From the NCBI GenBank assembly GCA_964610745.1, contig CAZSYL010000004.1, positions 1-64,000 of the forward strand: 64,000 nucleotides of DNA, in the 5' to 3' direction. The stretch is from SHLQ01 sp964610745. Its GTDB lineage: Bacteria > Actinomycetota > Acidimicrobiia > Acidimicrobiales > SHLQ01. Below the pieces are notes generated by a model. The model ran no database searches, was not told where the DNA came from, and saw nothing but the letters and a program-made list of their open reading frames with translations. A program made the translations under genes and the position numbers. Shown here piece by piece: positions 9,931-18,807 of the stretch. Each line of letters opens with the position of its first letter. Position 1 is the stretch's first letter.

Positions 9931-10161
9931 TCAGTCCGGAAGCAGTTCCGGAGTTTCCATATCGACCTCTGATCCGAAGCGAACTTCGGTGGCCAAACCG
10001 TGCGAATCGAGCTCGAAGAGCACGCGCTGACCCTGTCGAAGCGTCCGGAATGCCGAACCATCGAGCGCACCATCGGCGAGGTCGTACTCGTTGAACTTCA
10101 CGTCGTCGATGACAACACCATCGCCCGTCGCTGGATCGTATGACTGAACTACACCCTGCAT
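9931..10161 (-). CDS. Cold-shock-like beta-barrel protein
   Basis: A 76-residue protein starting MQGVVQSYDPATGDGVVI, resembling the first strands of a cold-shock domain (normally GxVKWFNxxKGFGFI) and ending with the typical RVLFELDSHGLATEVR. The RNA-binding aromatic RNP1 motif is missing, so nucleic-acid binding is uncertain. A start at 10236 would add 25 residues reaching into the divergent gene's region; the internal ATG 10159-10161 fits the domain better. It is transcribed away from the UPF0145 pair. Confidence 0.6.
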   Translation of the reverse strand: MQGVVQSYDPATGDGVVIDDVKFNEYDLADGALDGSAFRTLRQGQRVLFELDSHGLATEVRFGSEVDMETPELLPD

Positions 10162-10270
10162 AGAGCCTGAGTCTATGCGCCGGAAAGGGAGACTGCGGAT
10201 TCTCTCCGATTCCAGATTCGCCGCGTCGATGTTCAACCAGCGGACCGATCCCGACGACTACGGTCGTTCC

Positions 10271-10606
10271 ATGTTCCTCGTCAACACCGAAACCATCCCC
10301 GGCTACACGATCGTGGAGTCGCGCGGCCTTGTCAGCGGAAACACGATCAGAGCGAAGCACCTCGGTCGAGATATCGGCGCCGGCTTCAAGAACCTTGTCG
10401 GTGGCGAACTCACCGGCTACACCGAACTCCTGAACGAGTCACGCCAGGAGGCAACCCATCGCATGATCACCGAGGCCATGGGCATGCAGGCAAATGCCAT
10501 CGTCAACATCCGTTTCACTACATCTGCAGTAGCAGGTGGCGCCGCCGAGCTCTATGCATACGGCACCGCGGTCGTCGTACAACCCAACCAGGCTCCCGCT
10601 TCCTAA
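10271..10606 (+). CDS. UPF0145 (YbjQ) family protein
   Basis: A 111-residue protein of the YbjQ/DUF74 family with the conserved opening TIPGYTIVESRGLVSGNTI, the GGELTGYTELL segment and ANAIVNIRF. The fold forms pentamers in solved members; the biochemical role is unknown. ATG 10271 begins right at the domain; in-frame ATGs at 10229 and 10175 would add unconserved residues. The stop overlaps the next UPF0145 gene by 1 bp (TAATG). Confidence 0.8.
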   Translation: MFLVNTETIPGYTIVESRGLVSGNTIRAKHLGRDIGAGFKNLVGGELTGYTELLNESRQEATHRMITEAMGMQANAIVNIRFTTSAVAGGAAELYAYGTAVVVQPNQAPAS

Positions 10607-11082
10607 TGTCTGACGTGGTCACGACCATCCTGTTCGTTGTTCTCGGGCTGGCGGTACCCATCCTCATCACGGGTGTCTTCTACCTCGTCCTCGGACTCAC
10701 CTCCAGGAAGATGGAGCGCCAACACGAGCTGGACCTGACTCAGCGTGAAGCGGCGGTCGCCGGATTTCCAATAACCGACCTCCACCAGGATCCACTAGCC
10801 GCCGATGCGAGCGCCGGACAGCTCGTGAGTGGAAGCGTCGTTATGGGAACCGGGGCGCGCCGCCAGTTCACCGCTTCGATCCGAGCCGTCGTCGGCGGCG
10901 AGATCAAGGGGTACCAGCGAGTGATTCAGGCGGCGCGGAGAGAGGCCTTGTTGCGGATGACCGAGACCGCGGTTGCCCAAGGCGCCCGGGCGGTCATCAA
11001 CGTCCGCTTTGAAACAAGCAAGGTCGGCCACCCGCGGAATCCGTCGAGTGAGATCCTCTGCTACGGCACGATGATCAAATAG
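10606..11082 (+). CDS. Membrane-anchored UPF0145 (YbjQ) family protein
   Basis: A 158-residue protein with one N-terminal membrane helix (residues 8-32), a charged linker, then a second YbjQ-type domain (GGEIKGYQRVIQAARREAL, ARAVINVRFETS). It forms a two-gene unit with the preceding soluble paralog, suggesting a hetero-oligomer tethered to the membrane. Function is not known for the family. It ends just before an inverted repeat likely to end transcription. Confidence 0.75.
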   Translation: MSDVVTTILFVVLGLAVPILITGVFYLVLGLTSRKMERQHELDLTQREAAVAGFPITDLHQDPLAADASAGQLVSGSVVMGTGARRQFTASIRAVVGGEIKGYQRVIQAARREALLRMTETAVAQGARAVINVRFETSKVGHPRNPSSEILCYGTMIK

Positions 11083-11088
11083 CCGCTC

Positions 11089-11142
11089 AGGGTTTGTGAA
11101 GGACCCGATACCTCGTACGGTTCCGAATCCTTCACAAACCCT
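11089..11142. terminator. Inverted repeat between convergent genes
   Basis: Perfect 15-bp arms, AGGGTTTGTGAAGGA at 11089-11103 and its complement at 11128-11142, around a 24-nt loop. It lies between the convergent UPF0145 and pckA genes, a typical place for a bidirectional terminator, but has no clear U tract and a long loop. Confidence 0.5.
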
Positions 11143-11188
11143 TCGTGAACCGCCGTCGGGCCTAGGTCCCGCCGAGCGACAGAGTTCG

Positions 11189-12841
11189 TTACATGTGCGG
11201 AGCAATGCCCAGGTCGCGATAACCCGACGAAGCAAACTTCTCCTGGAACAGCGTCCGGAGCTTGGCTGCTGCTTCGTCGTACACCTCAGGGTCATCCCAG
11301 GTGTTGCGTGGATTGAGGATCTTTGGATCGACGCCATCGACAGCGACCGGGATACACAATCCAAGCTGAGGCTGAACCTCGGTTTCGGTCATGTCGAGTT
11401 CGCCATTGAGCGCGGCGTTTAGAAGCGTTCGGGTGACCTGCAACGACATCCGCTCCCCCTTGCCGTAGCCACCACCAGACCAGCCCGTGTTAAGCAGAAC
11501 GCAGCGGGTCTTGTGATCACGCATTCTCGAAGCGAGCAACTCGGCGTACACGGCTGGTTTCTGACTCATGAACGGATCGCCAAAGCATGCCGAAAACGCG
11601 GCCTGAGGTTCGGTTACACCGACCTCGGTCCCGGCGAGCTTCGAGGTGAACCCCATGACGAAGTGATACATGACTTCATCCGCACTCAGAATCGACACGG
11701 GTGGGAGCACGCCAAACGCGTCCGCGGTTAGCAGAACGATCGTCTCGGGGTGTGGACCCTTAGCGCCTTCGGCAACACCGGGGTTGCAACTGAGCGGGTA
11801 GGCAAAGCGCGTGTTCTCAGTGATCGAGCCATCGGTCAGGTCGAAGTCCTGCGGATCGGTGTCTTCGATCCGCTGGCCATGCAGCGGTGGGACGTTCTCG
11901 ATAAGCGTGCCCTTCATCGACATCGCCGCAGCGATAACCGGTTCAGCAGTCTTGTTGAGGTCGATGAGCTTCGCGTAACAGCCGTCCTCAAAGTTCGAGA
12001 TCCCAGCCGAGGACCAGACGTGCTCGTCATCGCCGATCAGAAGTCGGTCGGGGTCGGCAGACAGCGTCGTCTTTCCTGTGCCGGACAACCCGAAGAGGAT
12101 CGCCGAGTCACCATCGGCACCAACGTTCGCCGAACAGTGCATGGTCAGCTGACCAGCGGCGGGAAGGACGTAGTTCATCACGGTGAACATGGTCTTCTTG
12201 TTGATACCCGAGTAGTCGGCAGGCCCAATGACGAGGGCGACGCGATTCGCGATGTCCATGATGACGCCGCGAGTAGATCGGGTACCGTCTCGTTCCGGGT
12301 CGACGACGAACGACGGGACGTTGATGATCGTCCAGCCCGCTTCAGCGCGGTCGGAGTCCTCACGCACATTTCTTGGAAACATGATGTTGCAGAAATATGC
12401 ATGGGTCGCGTACTCGCCGACGAACCGATACGGCTTGGAGAAGTCCGGATCCCAGCCACAGAAGACGTCGGTCACATACAACGTGGCTTGCGTAGCGTTC
12501 AGGTGCTTGATCACTCGTGGTAGGAGCGCATCGAACGCTGCTGGGTCGAACTGAGCAAAGCCAGGTTTCCACCACACGGTGTCGATGACCTCGGGTCGCG
12601 CCACGGCGTAGGTGTCATTCACTGGCCGCCCCGTGCACTCGGGGTCGGTGTAGAAGACGAGCGGTCCATCGACTCCAAGCGCAGTCGGATACGCCTTCTG
12701 CTCATCGGTGCCGCCGTTGACACTCACACGCCCGCGATCGTTCTCGATCGCCGCTGTAAATAGTTCGTCCTGGGACAAACCTACTCGCAGGTTCGGTGTC
12801 GTTAGCCCGAACTGTGTTTCGAGTTGCTGTTCTACGGTCAT
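11189..12841 (-). CDS. pckA: Phosphoenolpyruvate carboxykinase (ATP)
   Basis: Converts oxaloacetate and ATP to PEP, CO2 and ADP, the entry to gluconeogenesis, which fits a window rich in catabolism of acids. The 550-residue protein has the ATP-type kinase loop GLSGTGKTTLSADP (about residues 254-267), the metal-binding IGDDEHVW, and LNTGWSGGGYGKGERM. GTP-type enzymes are unrelated at these motifs. GGAG lies 7 nt before ATG 12839-12841. It is monocistronic, with 339 bp upstream shared with the sigma-factor gene. Confidence 0.97.
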   Translation of the reverse strand: MTVEQQLETQFGLTTPNLRVGLSQDELFTAAIENDRGRVSVNGGTDEQKAYPTALGVDGPLVFYTDPECTGRPVNDTYAVARPEVIDTVWWKPGFAQFDPAAFDALLPRVIKHLNATQATLYVTDVFCGWDPDFSKPYRFVGEYATHAYFCNIMFPRNVREDSDRAEAGWTIINVPSFVVDPERDGTRSTRGVIMDIANRVALVIGPADYSGINKKTMFTVMNYVLPAAGQLTMHCSANVGADGDSAILFGLSGTGKTTLSADPDRLLIGDDEHVWSSAGISNFEDGCYAKLIDLNKTAEPVIAAAMSMKGTLIENVPPLHGQRIEDTDPQDFDLTDGSITENTRFAYPLSCNPGVAEGAKGPHPETIVLLTADAFGVLPPVSILSADEVMYHFVMGFTSKLAGTEVGVTEPQAAFSACFGDPFMSQKPAVYAELLASRMRDHKTRCVLLNTGWSGGGYGKGERMSLQVTRTLLNAALNGELDMTETEVQPQLGLCIPVAVDGVDPKILNPRNTWDDPEVYDEAAAKLRTLFQEKFASSGYRDLGIAPHM

Positions 12842-13180
12842 CTCGGTCTCCTTGAATCAACGATTCGACAAGCCCCCTCGGCCCCGAAATCGTCGCCACC
12901 TCCCACGTGGTGCGTGAGGGTTTCGAGTGGCGATCTGTTAGGTGTACCAAAGCCTCGTCATTCTGGAAAGAGATATTGATTACATTTTCCATCATTCTTT
13001 TCGATACCCGTTTCAGTGATGAAGATAGATGCCTCCATCTAATTTTGAGATACTCTCGCTCGAACCGACCTGCGACCTTGGATGTGTCAGAATCTCGATG
13101 TTCAGAATCTCGTTGGGCGAGTCCGACGATTTGTCAGGTTCTGCATCCGTGACCCCGCTTCGATGCGAACCCACTGAGGA
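12842..13180. promoter_or_regulatory. Divergent intergenic region pckA / ECF sigma
   Basis: 339 bp without a gene, richer in A+T than its surroundings in 12950-13060. It holds a direct repeat, TCAGAATCTCG at 13087-13097 and 13102-13112, spaced 15 nt, about 80 bp before the sigma-factor start, which could be an activator site or sigma recognition repeats. Promoters for both divergent genes must lie here; no -35/-10 pair can be assigned with confidence. Confidence 0.4.
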
Positions 13181-13759
13181 ATGACTCTTTTGGCCCCAGA
13201 TATTCAAGGAGACAACTCTCTCGAAGACCCGACTCCCCTGGAGTCTTCTTTTGGCGACGGCGGTGAACAACTCCTGCGACAGGCATATGACGAGTACGGC
13301 TCGCTCGTATTCTCGATATGTCTCCGCTCGGTGGACGCAGCCTCAGCAGCGGACATCACTCAGGAAGTGTTTATTGCTGCGTGGAAAAACCGCGATCGGT
13401 TCGACCCTTCACGTGGTGGACTCGGTTCGTGGCTCTCGGGAATTACGCGCAACAAGGTCATCGATCACTTCCGAGCGATCGGCCGGGAAACGCGGCGGAT
13501 CGAAAAAGTCAAGAACGCACCGCAACCTGCAGAACCAACGCAAGAGCGAATCGAAGAAGTCACGCTTCGGATGCTGCTCGTCGACGCGATCGACGATCTG
13601 CCCGAACGTGCCCGCAACGTCATTTCACTGGCTTTCTTCGACGACCTGACTCACGTTGAAATTGCTGACCAAACCGGCATCCCGCTCGGAACGGTAAAGA
13701 GCGACATCCGTCGTAGCCTGAACCGACTCCGGCATGGACTGGGGGATATGTATGTCTGA
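13181..13759 (+). CDS. ECF-family RNA polymerase sigma factor (SigK-like)
   Basis: A 192-residue group IV sigma factor. Region 2 includes VFSICLRSVDAASAADITQEVF and the -10-recognising FDPSRGGLGSWLSGITRNKVIDH; region 4 ends in the helix-turn-helix THVEIADQTGIPLGTVKSDIRRSL. Pairing with a downstream RskA-like anti-sigma gene, overlapping by 8 bp, matches the SigK/RskA arrangement of actinobacteria. It probably controls its own promoter; no matching promoter was located elsewhere in the window. Confidence 0.92.
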   Translation: MTLLAPDIQGDNSLEDPTPLESSFGDGGEQLLRQAYDEYGSLVFSICLRSVDAASAADITQEVFIAAWKNRDRFDPSRGGLGSWLSGITRNKVIDHFRAIGRETRRIEKVKNAPQPAEPTQERIEEVTLRMLLVDAIDDLPERARNVISLAFFDDLTHVEIADQTGIPLGTVKSDIRRSLNRLRHGLGDMYV

Positions 13760-14444
13760 CCAAGAATTCGACGAGTTCGCAACGCTCGCTCGATCCATCA
13801 CACCCGAAGATCGTGTTCGACACGAGCCACCACCAGAGTTGTGGTCGCGAATCGCGGCCGGCCTCGTCGAGGACTCTGAATCGGCCACCGAAACGGAACA
13901 AACTCCGTCGGCATCGAGCGATCAGGTCATCGACCTCGCAACCCATCGGCCCAACTCTGACACTCCGCTCGACTTGACCTCCGCCGAGGAGCTCGCCGGC
14001 GGCGATCCACGTTTCTCTTCACGACTGCTGCTCGTCGCAGCGGCTGCACTCGTCGCCATCCTGCTCGGCGGCTCACTGATCATCGCTAGCACCGGTGGCG
14101 ACGCGAATACGGTCTACGCAGCAGACATCTCCAACACCGACCTCCCCGAACCATTCGATGGCGCCGGAACCGTCACGCTAGAAATCGACGACGACCCAAT
14201 GATCGTCATCGATTTCGATACCGACGTGCCGACGGACGAGAACGTAGAGATCTGGATTCTGAGCGCTGATGGCTCCGAGATCATCCCCGTCGGCACCGTC
14301 GAACCAGGCGACACCACCTGGGACTGGCCAACGGGGTTCGACCCGGCCGAGTTCCCCCTTATTGATCTTTCGATTGAGCCAGACGATGGCGACCCGACGC
14401 ACAGCGGACGCAGCATTCTCCGAGGCGAGCTCACCACGTCATAA
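13752..14444 (+). CDS. RskA-like membrane anti-sigma factor
   Basis: A 230-residue protein with an N-terminal cytoplasmic sigma-binding region, one membrane helix (LLLVAAAALVAILLGGSLII, about residues 95-114), and an extracytoplasmic RskA C-terminal domain (ENVEIWILSADGSEIIPVG and the ending LSIEPDDGDPTHSG). The canonical zinc HxxxCxxC is absent. ATG 13752 is chosen over 13734 because GGGGGA lies just upstream and the former gives an 8-bp overlap with the sigma gene. Release by regulated proteolysis is the family mechanism. Confidence 0.85.
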   Translation: MSDQEFDEFATLARSITPEDRVRHEPPPELWSRIAAGLVEDSESATETEQTPSASSDQVIDLATHRPNSDTPLDLTSAEELAGGDPRFSSRLLLVAAAALVAILLGGSLIIASTGGDANTVYAADISNTDLPEPFDGAGTVTLEIDDDPMIVIDFDTDVPTDENVEIWILSADGSEIIPVGTVEPGDTTWDWPTGFDPAEFPLIDLSIEPDDGDPTHSGRSILRGELTTS

Positions 14445-14446
14445 GC

Positions 14447-14471
14447 AACCGCTCTGTGGTACGAGCCGGTT
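14447..14471. terminator. Short hairpin between convergent genes
   Basis: AACCGCTC (14447-14454) pairs with GAGCCGGTT (14463-14471) with one bulged G, loop 8 nt. It is positioned between the anti-sigma gene and the convergent membrane-protein gene. No U tract on either strand. Confidence 0.35.
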
Positions 14472-14478
14472 CTGAGCT

Positions 14479-14846
14479 CTATGCGATCGGGTTGAGAAAC
14501 ATTGCTCGAATGGCAAGCCCCATTACGAAGAGCCCACCGATGCCATAGAGCAGGTACTTGTACTCGCTGAGGTGACGGTAGCCGAGGATGATCCCCACCC
14601 CGACGAAGGTGAGGAAGCCATAGAACATGTGCGTGCCATCGGCTTCAACGCAGAAAAGCCCACGAGAACCGACCCCAGAACCACCTGAACGACGATCAGT
14701 CCATGAAAGACGTGCTGCGCTGTCCACATGACGGAATGACGCAGCTCTTCTTTGAAGTGCGACGCCAGCGCCCAGGTGCCCGCGATGAACCCCATGACGA
14801 TCACGAGCATTGAAAGACCGTCGTGCAGAGCGCGAACTGTGGACAT
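14479..14846 (-). pseudogene. Four-helix membrane protein, frameshifted
   Basis: Two overlapping frames encode one apparent protein. The N-terminal part (from ATG 14844-14846) has two membrane helices through VVLGSVLVGF; the C-terminal part, in the next frame, continues with ADGTHMFYGF and two more helices to the stop at 14479. Adding one base at the four-base T tract (complement of 14654-14657) joins them into about 122 residues without a break. It is either a homopolymer error in the assembly or a recent mutation. Family not recognised; four hydrophobic helices and a His-rich segment (SVMWTAQHVFHG) are visible. Confidence 0.7.
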
Positions 14847-14858
14847 CAGTTGCGGAGT

Positions 14859-16004
14859 CTACGCAATCGCTCCGCTCTCGCGGAGCGCATCGAGTTCGTC
14901 GGCGGTAAAACCCCACCGGCCGAGTGCTTCGGTGGTGTGTTGTCCAAGATGTGCTGGAGGCGTGGGAGTTTCGGTCGGAGTTCGGCTAAATCGCGGGGCG
15001 GGCGCGGGCTGGGGGACACCGGCCACAGTGATGAAGGTGTTCCGCTCCTGGTTGTGCTCGTGAAACCTGGCTTCGTCCGCATCGAGCACCGGTGCGAAAC
15101 ACGCATCCGACCCAGCGAACACAACTTCCCACTCGTCGCGGGTCTTTTCGGAAATTCGTGCTTCGAAGATCGCCTTTGCCTCGTTCCACCTGGTCGCATC
15201 ATGTTGCGGCGGCATGATCTCCGGATCGATCTCGAGGCGTTCGAGAAGTTCGGCGTAGAACTGCGGCTCAATTCCGCCAAGGCTGACGAACTTGCCGTCA
15301 GCTGTCTCGTAGACCTCATAGAAGTGCGCGCCGGTATCGAGCATGTTGCCACCCTGCCCACCGCCCCAGATGCCCATGGCCTTCAGCCCGTACATCATGG
15401 ACGAAAGAAGCGCGGCACCGTCGACCATTGCAGCATCGACCACTTGCCCAACTCCTGAGTTCGTGCGCTCATAAACCGCTGCCAGCACCCCGAACGCGAG
15501 CAGCATTCCGCCACCGCCAAAATCGCCGATGAGATTGACCGGCGGCACCGGCCGTTCGCCCTTGCGGCCAATCATCGAAAGCGTTCCCGACAGCGCGACG
15601 TAGTTGATGTCGTGGCCGGCACGCTCGGCCCACGGCCCGTCCTGACCCCAGCCGGTCATTCGCCCAAAGATCAGGCGTGGGTTCCGTTCGAGACAGGTCT
15701 CGGGCCCGAGGCCGAGGCGCTCACAGACACCGGGACGGAAGCCCTCGATCAGGATGTCGGAACGCTCGACCAGTTTGAGAACCGTCTCAACACCATCGGG
15801 GTTCTTCAAGTCGACACCGATCGATTGACGACCCCTCGACAATACGTCAGCTGGGGGCGCACCGGGGTTACCTCCACGAGACGCGGACGCTCGGTCGACC
15901 TTGATCACGTCTGCCCCCATATCGGCGAGCATCATCGACGCAAAGGGGCCCGGGCCAAGCCCTGCTAGCTCAATGACCCTCAGTCCGCTCAGCGGCCCAG
16001 CCAT
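14859..16004 (-). CDS. Family III CoA-transferase, AMACR/Mcr-like
   Basis: A 381-residue CaiB/BaiF-family protein closest in motifs to alpha-methylacyl-CoA racemase: LRVIELAGLGPGPFASMMLADMG at the start, a His in AGHDINYVALSG and an Asp in IGDFGGGGM matching the catalytic His/Asp pair of mycobacterial Mcr. Racemases of this type epimerise 2-methyl branched acyl-CoAs for beta-oxidation. A CoA-transferase role cannot be excluded, but the Asp of true transferases is not evident. It is directly followed by the next gene upstream (1-bp gap to the alpha/beta hydrolase). Confidence 0.85.
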   Translation of the reverse strand: MAGPLSGLRVIELAGLGPGPFASMMLADMGADVIKVDRASASRGGNPGAPPADVLSRGRQSIGVDLKNPDGVETVLKLVERSDILIEGFRPGVCERLGLGPETCLERNPRLIFGRMTGWGQDGPWAERAGHDINYVALSGTLSMIGRKGERPVPPVNLIGDFGGGGMLLAFGVLAAVYERTNSGVGQVVDAAMVDGAALLSSMMYGLKAMGIWGGGQGGNMLDTGAHFYEVYETADGKFVSLGGIEPQFYAELLERLEIDPEIMPPQHDATRWNEAKAIFEARISEKTRDEWEVVFAGSDACFAPVLDADEARFHEHNQERNTFITVAGVPQPAPAPRFSRTPTETPTPPAHLGQHTTEALGRWGFTADELDALRESGAIA

Positions 16005-16835
16005 CTACGCTCCCCCAGCCGCTGCTGCGTGGTTCGTGACGAGCTGCACGACATGGGGCAGCTCGGTGATTGGGATGTCGTGGCCCATGTTTTCGATCTC
16101 GACATAGGTCGCGCCTGGAATAACTTCGGCGGTCCTCACTCCCCCGGACGCGGGGATGAGCGGATCGAAACTGCCGTGAATGACCAACGTGGGGACATCC
16201 AGCTTGGCAAGATCCGCCTCACGGTTCCCCGAAGCCCCGATCGCCGCCATCTGTCGTCGACCGACCCCCGGCGACTGGGCACGATCCCAGAGAGCACCAA
16301 AGTACTCGGCCATCTCCTCTTCACTCCAGGCATCGGGGGTTCCCCACACCCGCTTACAGGCGAGGCCGTTGCTAATGGCCTCTTCGCGAGTCGTCGCCTC
16401 GGGGAGAAGGAGGACTTCGAGCGCTTCGCTGGACGGCTGCCCAACGTCGCGATTGCCCGTCGTTGACGCGTACGAGGTGAGCGAGGCGACAACTTCGGGG
16501 TGGTCGATCGCCAGCGTTTGCACGATCATGCCGCCCATCGAAACACCAAAGATGTGCGCCTTCTCGAGGTTGAAGTGTTGAAGCACAGCGACACAATCGT
16601 CGGCCATATCGGAAAGCGTGTACTCGGGACCATCGGGAAACTTCGTGGAAAGGCCAACATCGCGGTTGTCCATTCTGATGACGAAAAAACCTCGATCGAC
16701 GAAGGCCTCACAGAACTCGACAGGAAACACCAGGAGCTGATTTGTAAGGCCGCCTACGAGCAGTAACGGGGGGTCTTCAACATTTCCGAAGGACTCGGCA
16801 AACAGGGTGACCGCCCCTGCTTCGACATGTGGCAT
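16005..16835 (-). CDS. Alpha/beta hydrolase
   Basis: A 276-residue hydrolase with the nucleophile elbow GVSMGGM (Ser), acid in HGSFDPLIP (Asp) and His in MGHDIPITELP, a complete triad. The oxyanion region is LLVGGLTNQLLVF. It abuts the AMACR-like gene and is probably cotranscribed with it. Members of this group include ester and aromatic ring-cleavage-product hydrolases; substrate unknown. Confidence 0.85.
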   Translation of the reverse strand: MPHVEAGAVTLFAESFGNVEDPPLLLVGGLTNQLLVFPVEFCEAFVDRGFFVIRMDNRDVGLSTKFPDGPEYTLSDMADDCVAVLQHFNLEKAHIFGVSMGGMIVQTLAIDHPEVVASLTSYASTTGNRDVGQPSSEALEVLLLPEATTREEAISNGLACKRVWGTPDAWSEEEMAEYFGALWDRAQSPGVGRRQMAAIGASGNREADLAKLDVPTLVIHGSFDPLIPASGGVRTAEVIPGATYVEIENMGHDIPITELPHVVQLVTNHAAAAGGA

Positions 16836-16916
16836 ATGTGTGACCTGCTTTTCCTCATCGCCGTTGCCACCTATACCGTACGTCGCCGCCGTGTCACTCG
16901 GTTAGACGGGCCCGCC

Positions 16917-17807
16917 CTAGGTGAGTCCAGCTCGACGCCGCATCAGCTCCATCATGGCCGAGTTGTCCGCGTCGGACAGACCTGAGGCTTCGGCGAGAGC
17001 ATAGAGTTGCCGGACTACGTTTACGACGTCGTGAGATGCCCCGATCTGCTCTGCGTGGTCGTTGATCAGCCGGGAATCTTTGTGGCTCTGTCTCATTCGT
17101 GATGCTGGAGGGTCGTGATCACCGTTGACCATCCGGTCGCCCCAGATGTCCATTGCGCGCGAGTACGCAGCGCTGTCTCGCAGCAGCTCGAGCATCGAGT
17201 CAAGATCGAGGCCTGCCTTCTCGGCAACGGTGAGACCTTCGGCCACCGCAGTTCGGTTGATCGACAGCACGTGGTTGACGACGAGCTTGGCTCGCGATCC
17301 TGCGCTGACCCCGCCCAAGGCGTACACATGCCTGCCTAGCGCGCGGAGCACCTGACCTGCGCGCTCCACATCGCCGGGTTCGCCGCCGACCATGAAGATG
17401 ACGTCGCGTTCGGCGAATTGGGCAGCGTTGCCCGAGACGGTCGCGTCGACATACCCGTGACCGGCTTCGGCTAGTCGACTTGCCGCCAATACGGAGTCAT
17501 TCGGATCGCCAGTCGTCGTGTCGATGACCAGCAGGGCCGAGGCCTCCGAGGTCATGATCTGTTCGCAGACCTCGAGCATCACGATGCTGTTGGGCAGCGA
17601 CAACAGGACGAGCTCAACTCCGGCGAGGGCCTCGCCAACACTGTCAAAGACATCTCCGCCGAGCTCGTCCACCGCATCACGAGCCGTAGCTTCTGGGTCG
17701 TAGCCCGAGACCACCCATCCTTCGGCAAGGAGGTGACGGACAAACATCTCGCCCATCAACCCAAGCCCGAGAACTCCAATGCGACCACGGGTGCCGAGCT
17801 CGGACAT
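16917..17807 (-). CDS. 3-hydroxyisobutyrate dehydrogenase-family NAD(P) oxidoreductase
   Basis: A 296-residue beta-hydroxyacid dehydrogenase: Rossmann motif GVLGLGLMGEMF at residues 11-22, substrate-binding DATVSGNAAQF, and the catalytic Lys in SRAKLVVNHVL. The fold and length are normal. It overlaps the amidohydrolase gene upstream by 1 bp, so the pair is an operon. The substrate (hydroxyisobutyrate, tartronate semialdehyde or similar) cannot be told from sequence. Confidence 0.87.
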   Translation of the reverse strand: MSELGTRGRIGVLGLGLMGEMFVRHLLAEGWVVSGYDPEATARDAVDELGGDVFDSVGEALAGVELVLLSLPNSIVMLEVCEQIMTSEASALLVIDTTTGDPNDSVLAASRLAEAGHGYVDATVSGNAAQFAERDVIFMVGGEPGDVERAGQVLRALGRHVYALGGVSAGSRAKLVVNHVLSINRTAVAEGLTVAEKAGLDLDSMLELLRDSAAYSRAMDIWGDRMVNGDHDPPASRMRQSHKDSRLINDHAEQIGASHDVVNVVRQLYALAEASGLSDADNSAMMELMRRRAGLT

Positions 17808-18691
17808 CAGAAGCGATAGAGCTGCGCTGGAGTATCGACCAGGATCTTCTGGCGAAGGTCAGCGTCGGTCACCCATTCGCCGAGTGCGTCGGCGAGGTCG
17901 CCGTCGTTGGGGTTTACCTCGTACTTGTTCGGGTGAGGCCAATCGGTGCCCCACATGATGCGATCTTCGGCAGCTTCGATCAGGGCGTGAGCCATTGGCT
18001 GAACATCGTCGTACGGCGGAAGATCGGTGCCGCTCACGCGATTGGCCCCTGAGATCTTCATCCATGTGTTGCCCTCTCGCATAAGCGTCAACAGCGCTTG
18101 AAATCCCGGAGCCTCAACACCGGCGGCCGCTGGCTGGTACGCAAAGTGTCCAATCGTGATCGGAACCGACACCGCAAGCAGGGTCGGGAGAAGGTCCTCG
18201 ATGTGGGCCCCCGGGAACAGAAACTCGATGTGCCAACCCAGATCGCGGATGCGGTCGCACAGGGTCGGGATTTCTTCCATCGTGATGGGCATGCCGCCGA
18301 GGTTGTCGGTGTTCAAACGGACTCCACGAACGCCCCGTGAATCAAGTCGGGTCAGTTCATCGTCCGAGATGTCGAGACCGGTGGCGATGACGACGCGAGC
18401 CCGATCCGAGCGTTCGCTGTTCAGCGCTTCCATTCCGTCCATGATCGCCGAGTTGTCCACGCCATAAACACTGGGCTGAGTAAAGACCACTCGATCCACC
18501 CCGAGCGTCGAGTGCAGATGTTTGAGGTCGTCCAGCGTTGATTCGGGAGGGTTATATCCACGACCATCGGACAACGGATACCGATCCTCGAAAACATGAA
18601 CATGGGTATCTATTGCCCCCGCAGGCATCTGCCAGTTCGGCGACTTTGGACTGCGATCTGGCGCAATACAGTCGCGAATTTTCGTCCCCAC
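17807..18691 (-). CDS. TIM-barrel amidohydrolase (PDC hydrolase-like)
   Basis: A 294-residue amidohydrolase_2 family protein: metal-site HxH in DTHVHVFEDRYPL, later GHFAYQP and MWGTDWPHPN (Asp). It resembles 2-pyrone-4,6-dicarboxylate lactonases and sugar-lactone hydrolases. Start set at GTG 18689-18691 because GGAGG lies 6 nt upstream; the longer frame to 18817 would cross the AT-rich operator. It heads a minus-strand operon and diverges from the ACMSD-like gene. Confidence 0.82.
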   Translation of the reverse strand: MGTKIRDCIAPDRSPKSPNWQMPAGAIDTHVHVFEDRYPLSDGRGYNPPESTLDDLKHLHSTLGVDRVVFTQPSVYGVDNSAIMDGMEALNSERSDRARVVIATGLDISDDELTRLDSRGVRGVRLNTDNLGGMPITMEEIPTLCDRIRDLGWHIEFLFPGAHIEDLLPTLLAVSVPITIGHFAYQPAAAGVEAPGFQALLTLMREGNTWMKISGANRVSGTDLPPYDDVQPMAHALIEAAEDRIMWGTDWPHPNKYEVNPNDGDLADALGEWVTDADLRQKILVDTPAQLYRF

Positions 18692-18740
18692 AGGGCCTCC
18701 CCTAAAACTCCGCCGAGCCGGCGAACACGACTCCCGGGTC

Positions 18741-18763
18741 CACATTATATATGATGCATGATG
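18741..18763. promoter_or_regulatory. AT-rich operator-like motif (ATATATGATG class)
   Basis: CATTATATATGATGCATGATG stands out in GC-rich flanks and lies between two divergent amidohydrolase genes, 45 bp before the plus-strand start. The core ATATATGATG recurs at 39764-39782 (opposite strand) and 51426-51442. It may be an operator or include a -10 box. Confidence 0.45.
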
Positions 18764-18807
18764 GGCATGTCCGGTGAAGTATCCAGTGAGAGAAGACAGG
18801 GGGTGAA

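Noticed and set aside
11750..12523. 257-residue open frame on the plus strand
   Set aside because: It is a shadow of pckA.
14479..14846. Third selenoprotein or programmed frameshift
   Set aside because: The break is a one-base frame change at a T4 tract, not an in-frame TGA, and no slippery heptamer with downstream structure is evident.
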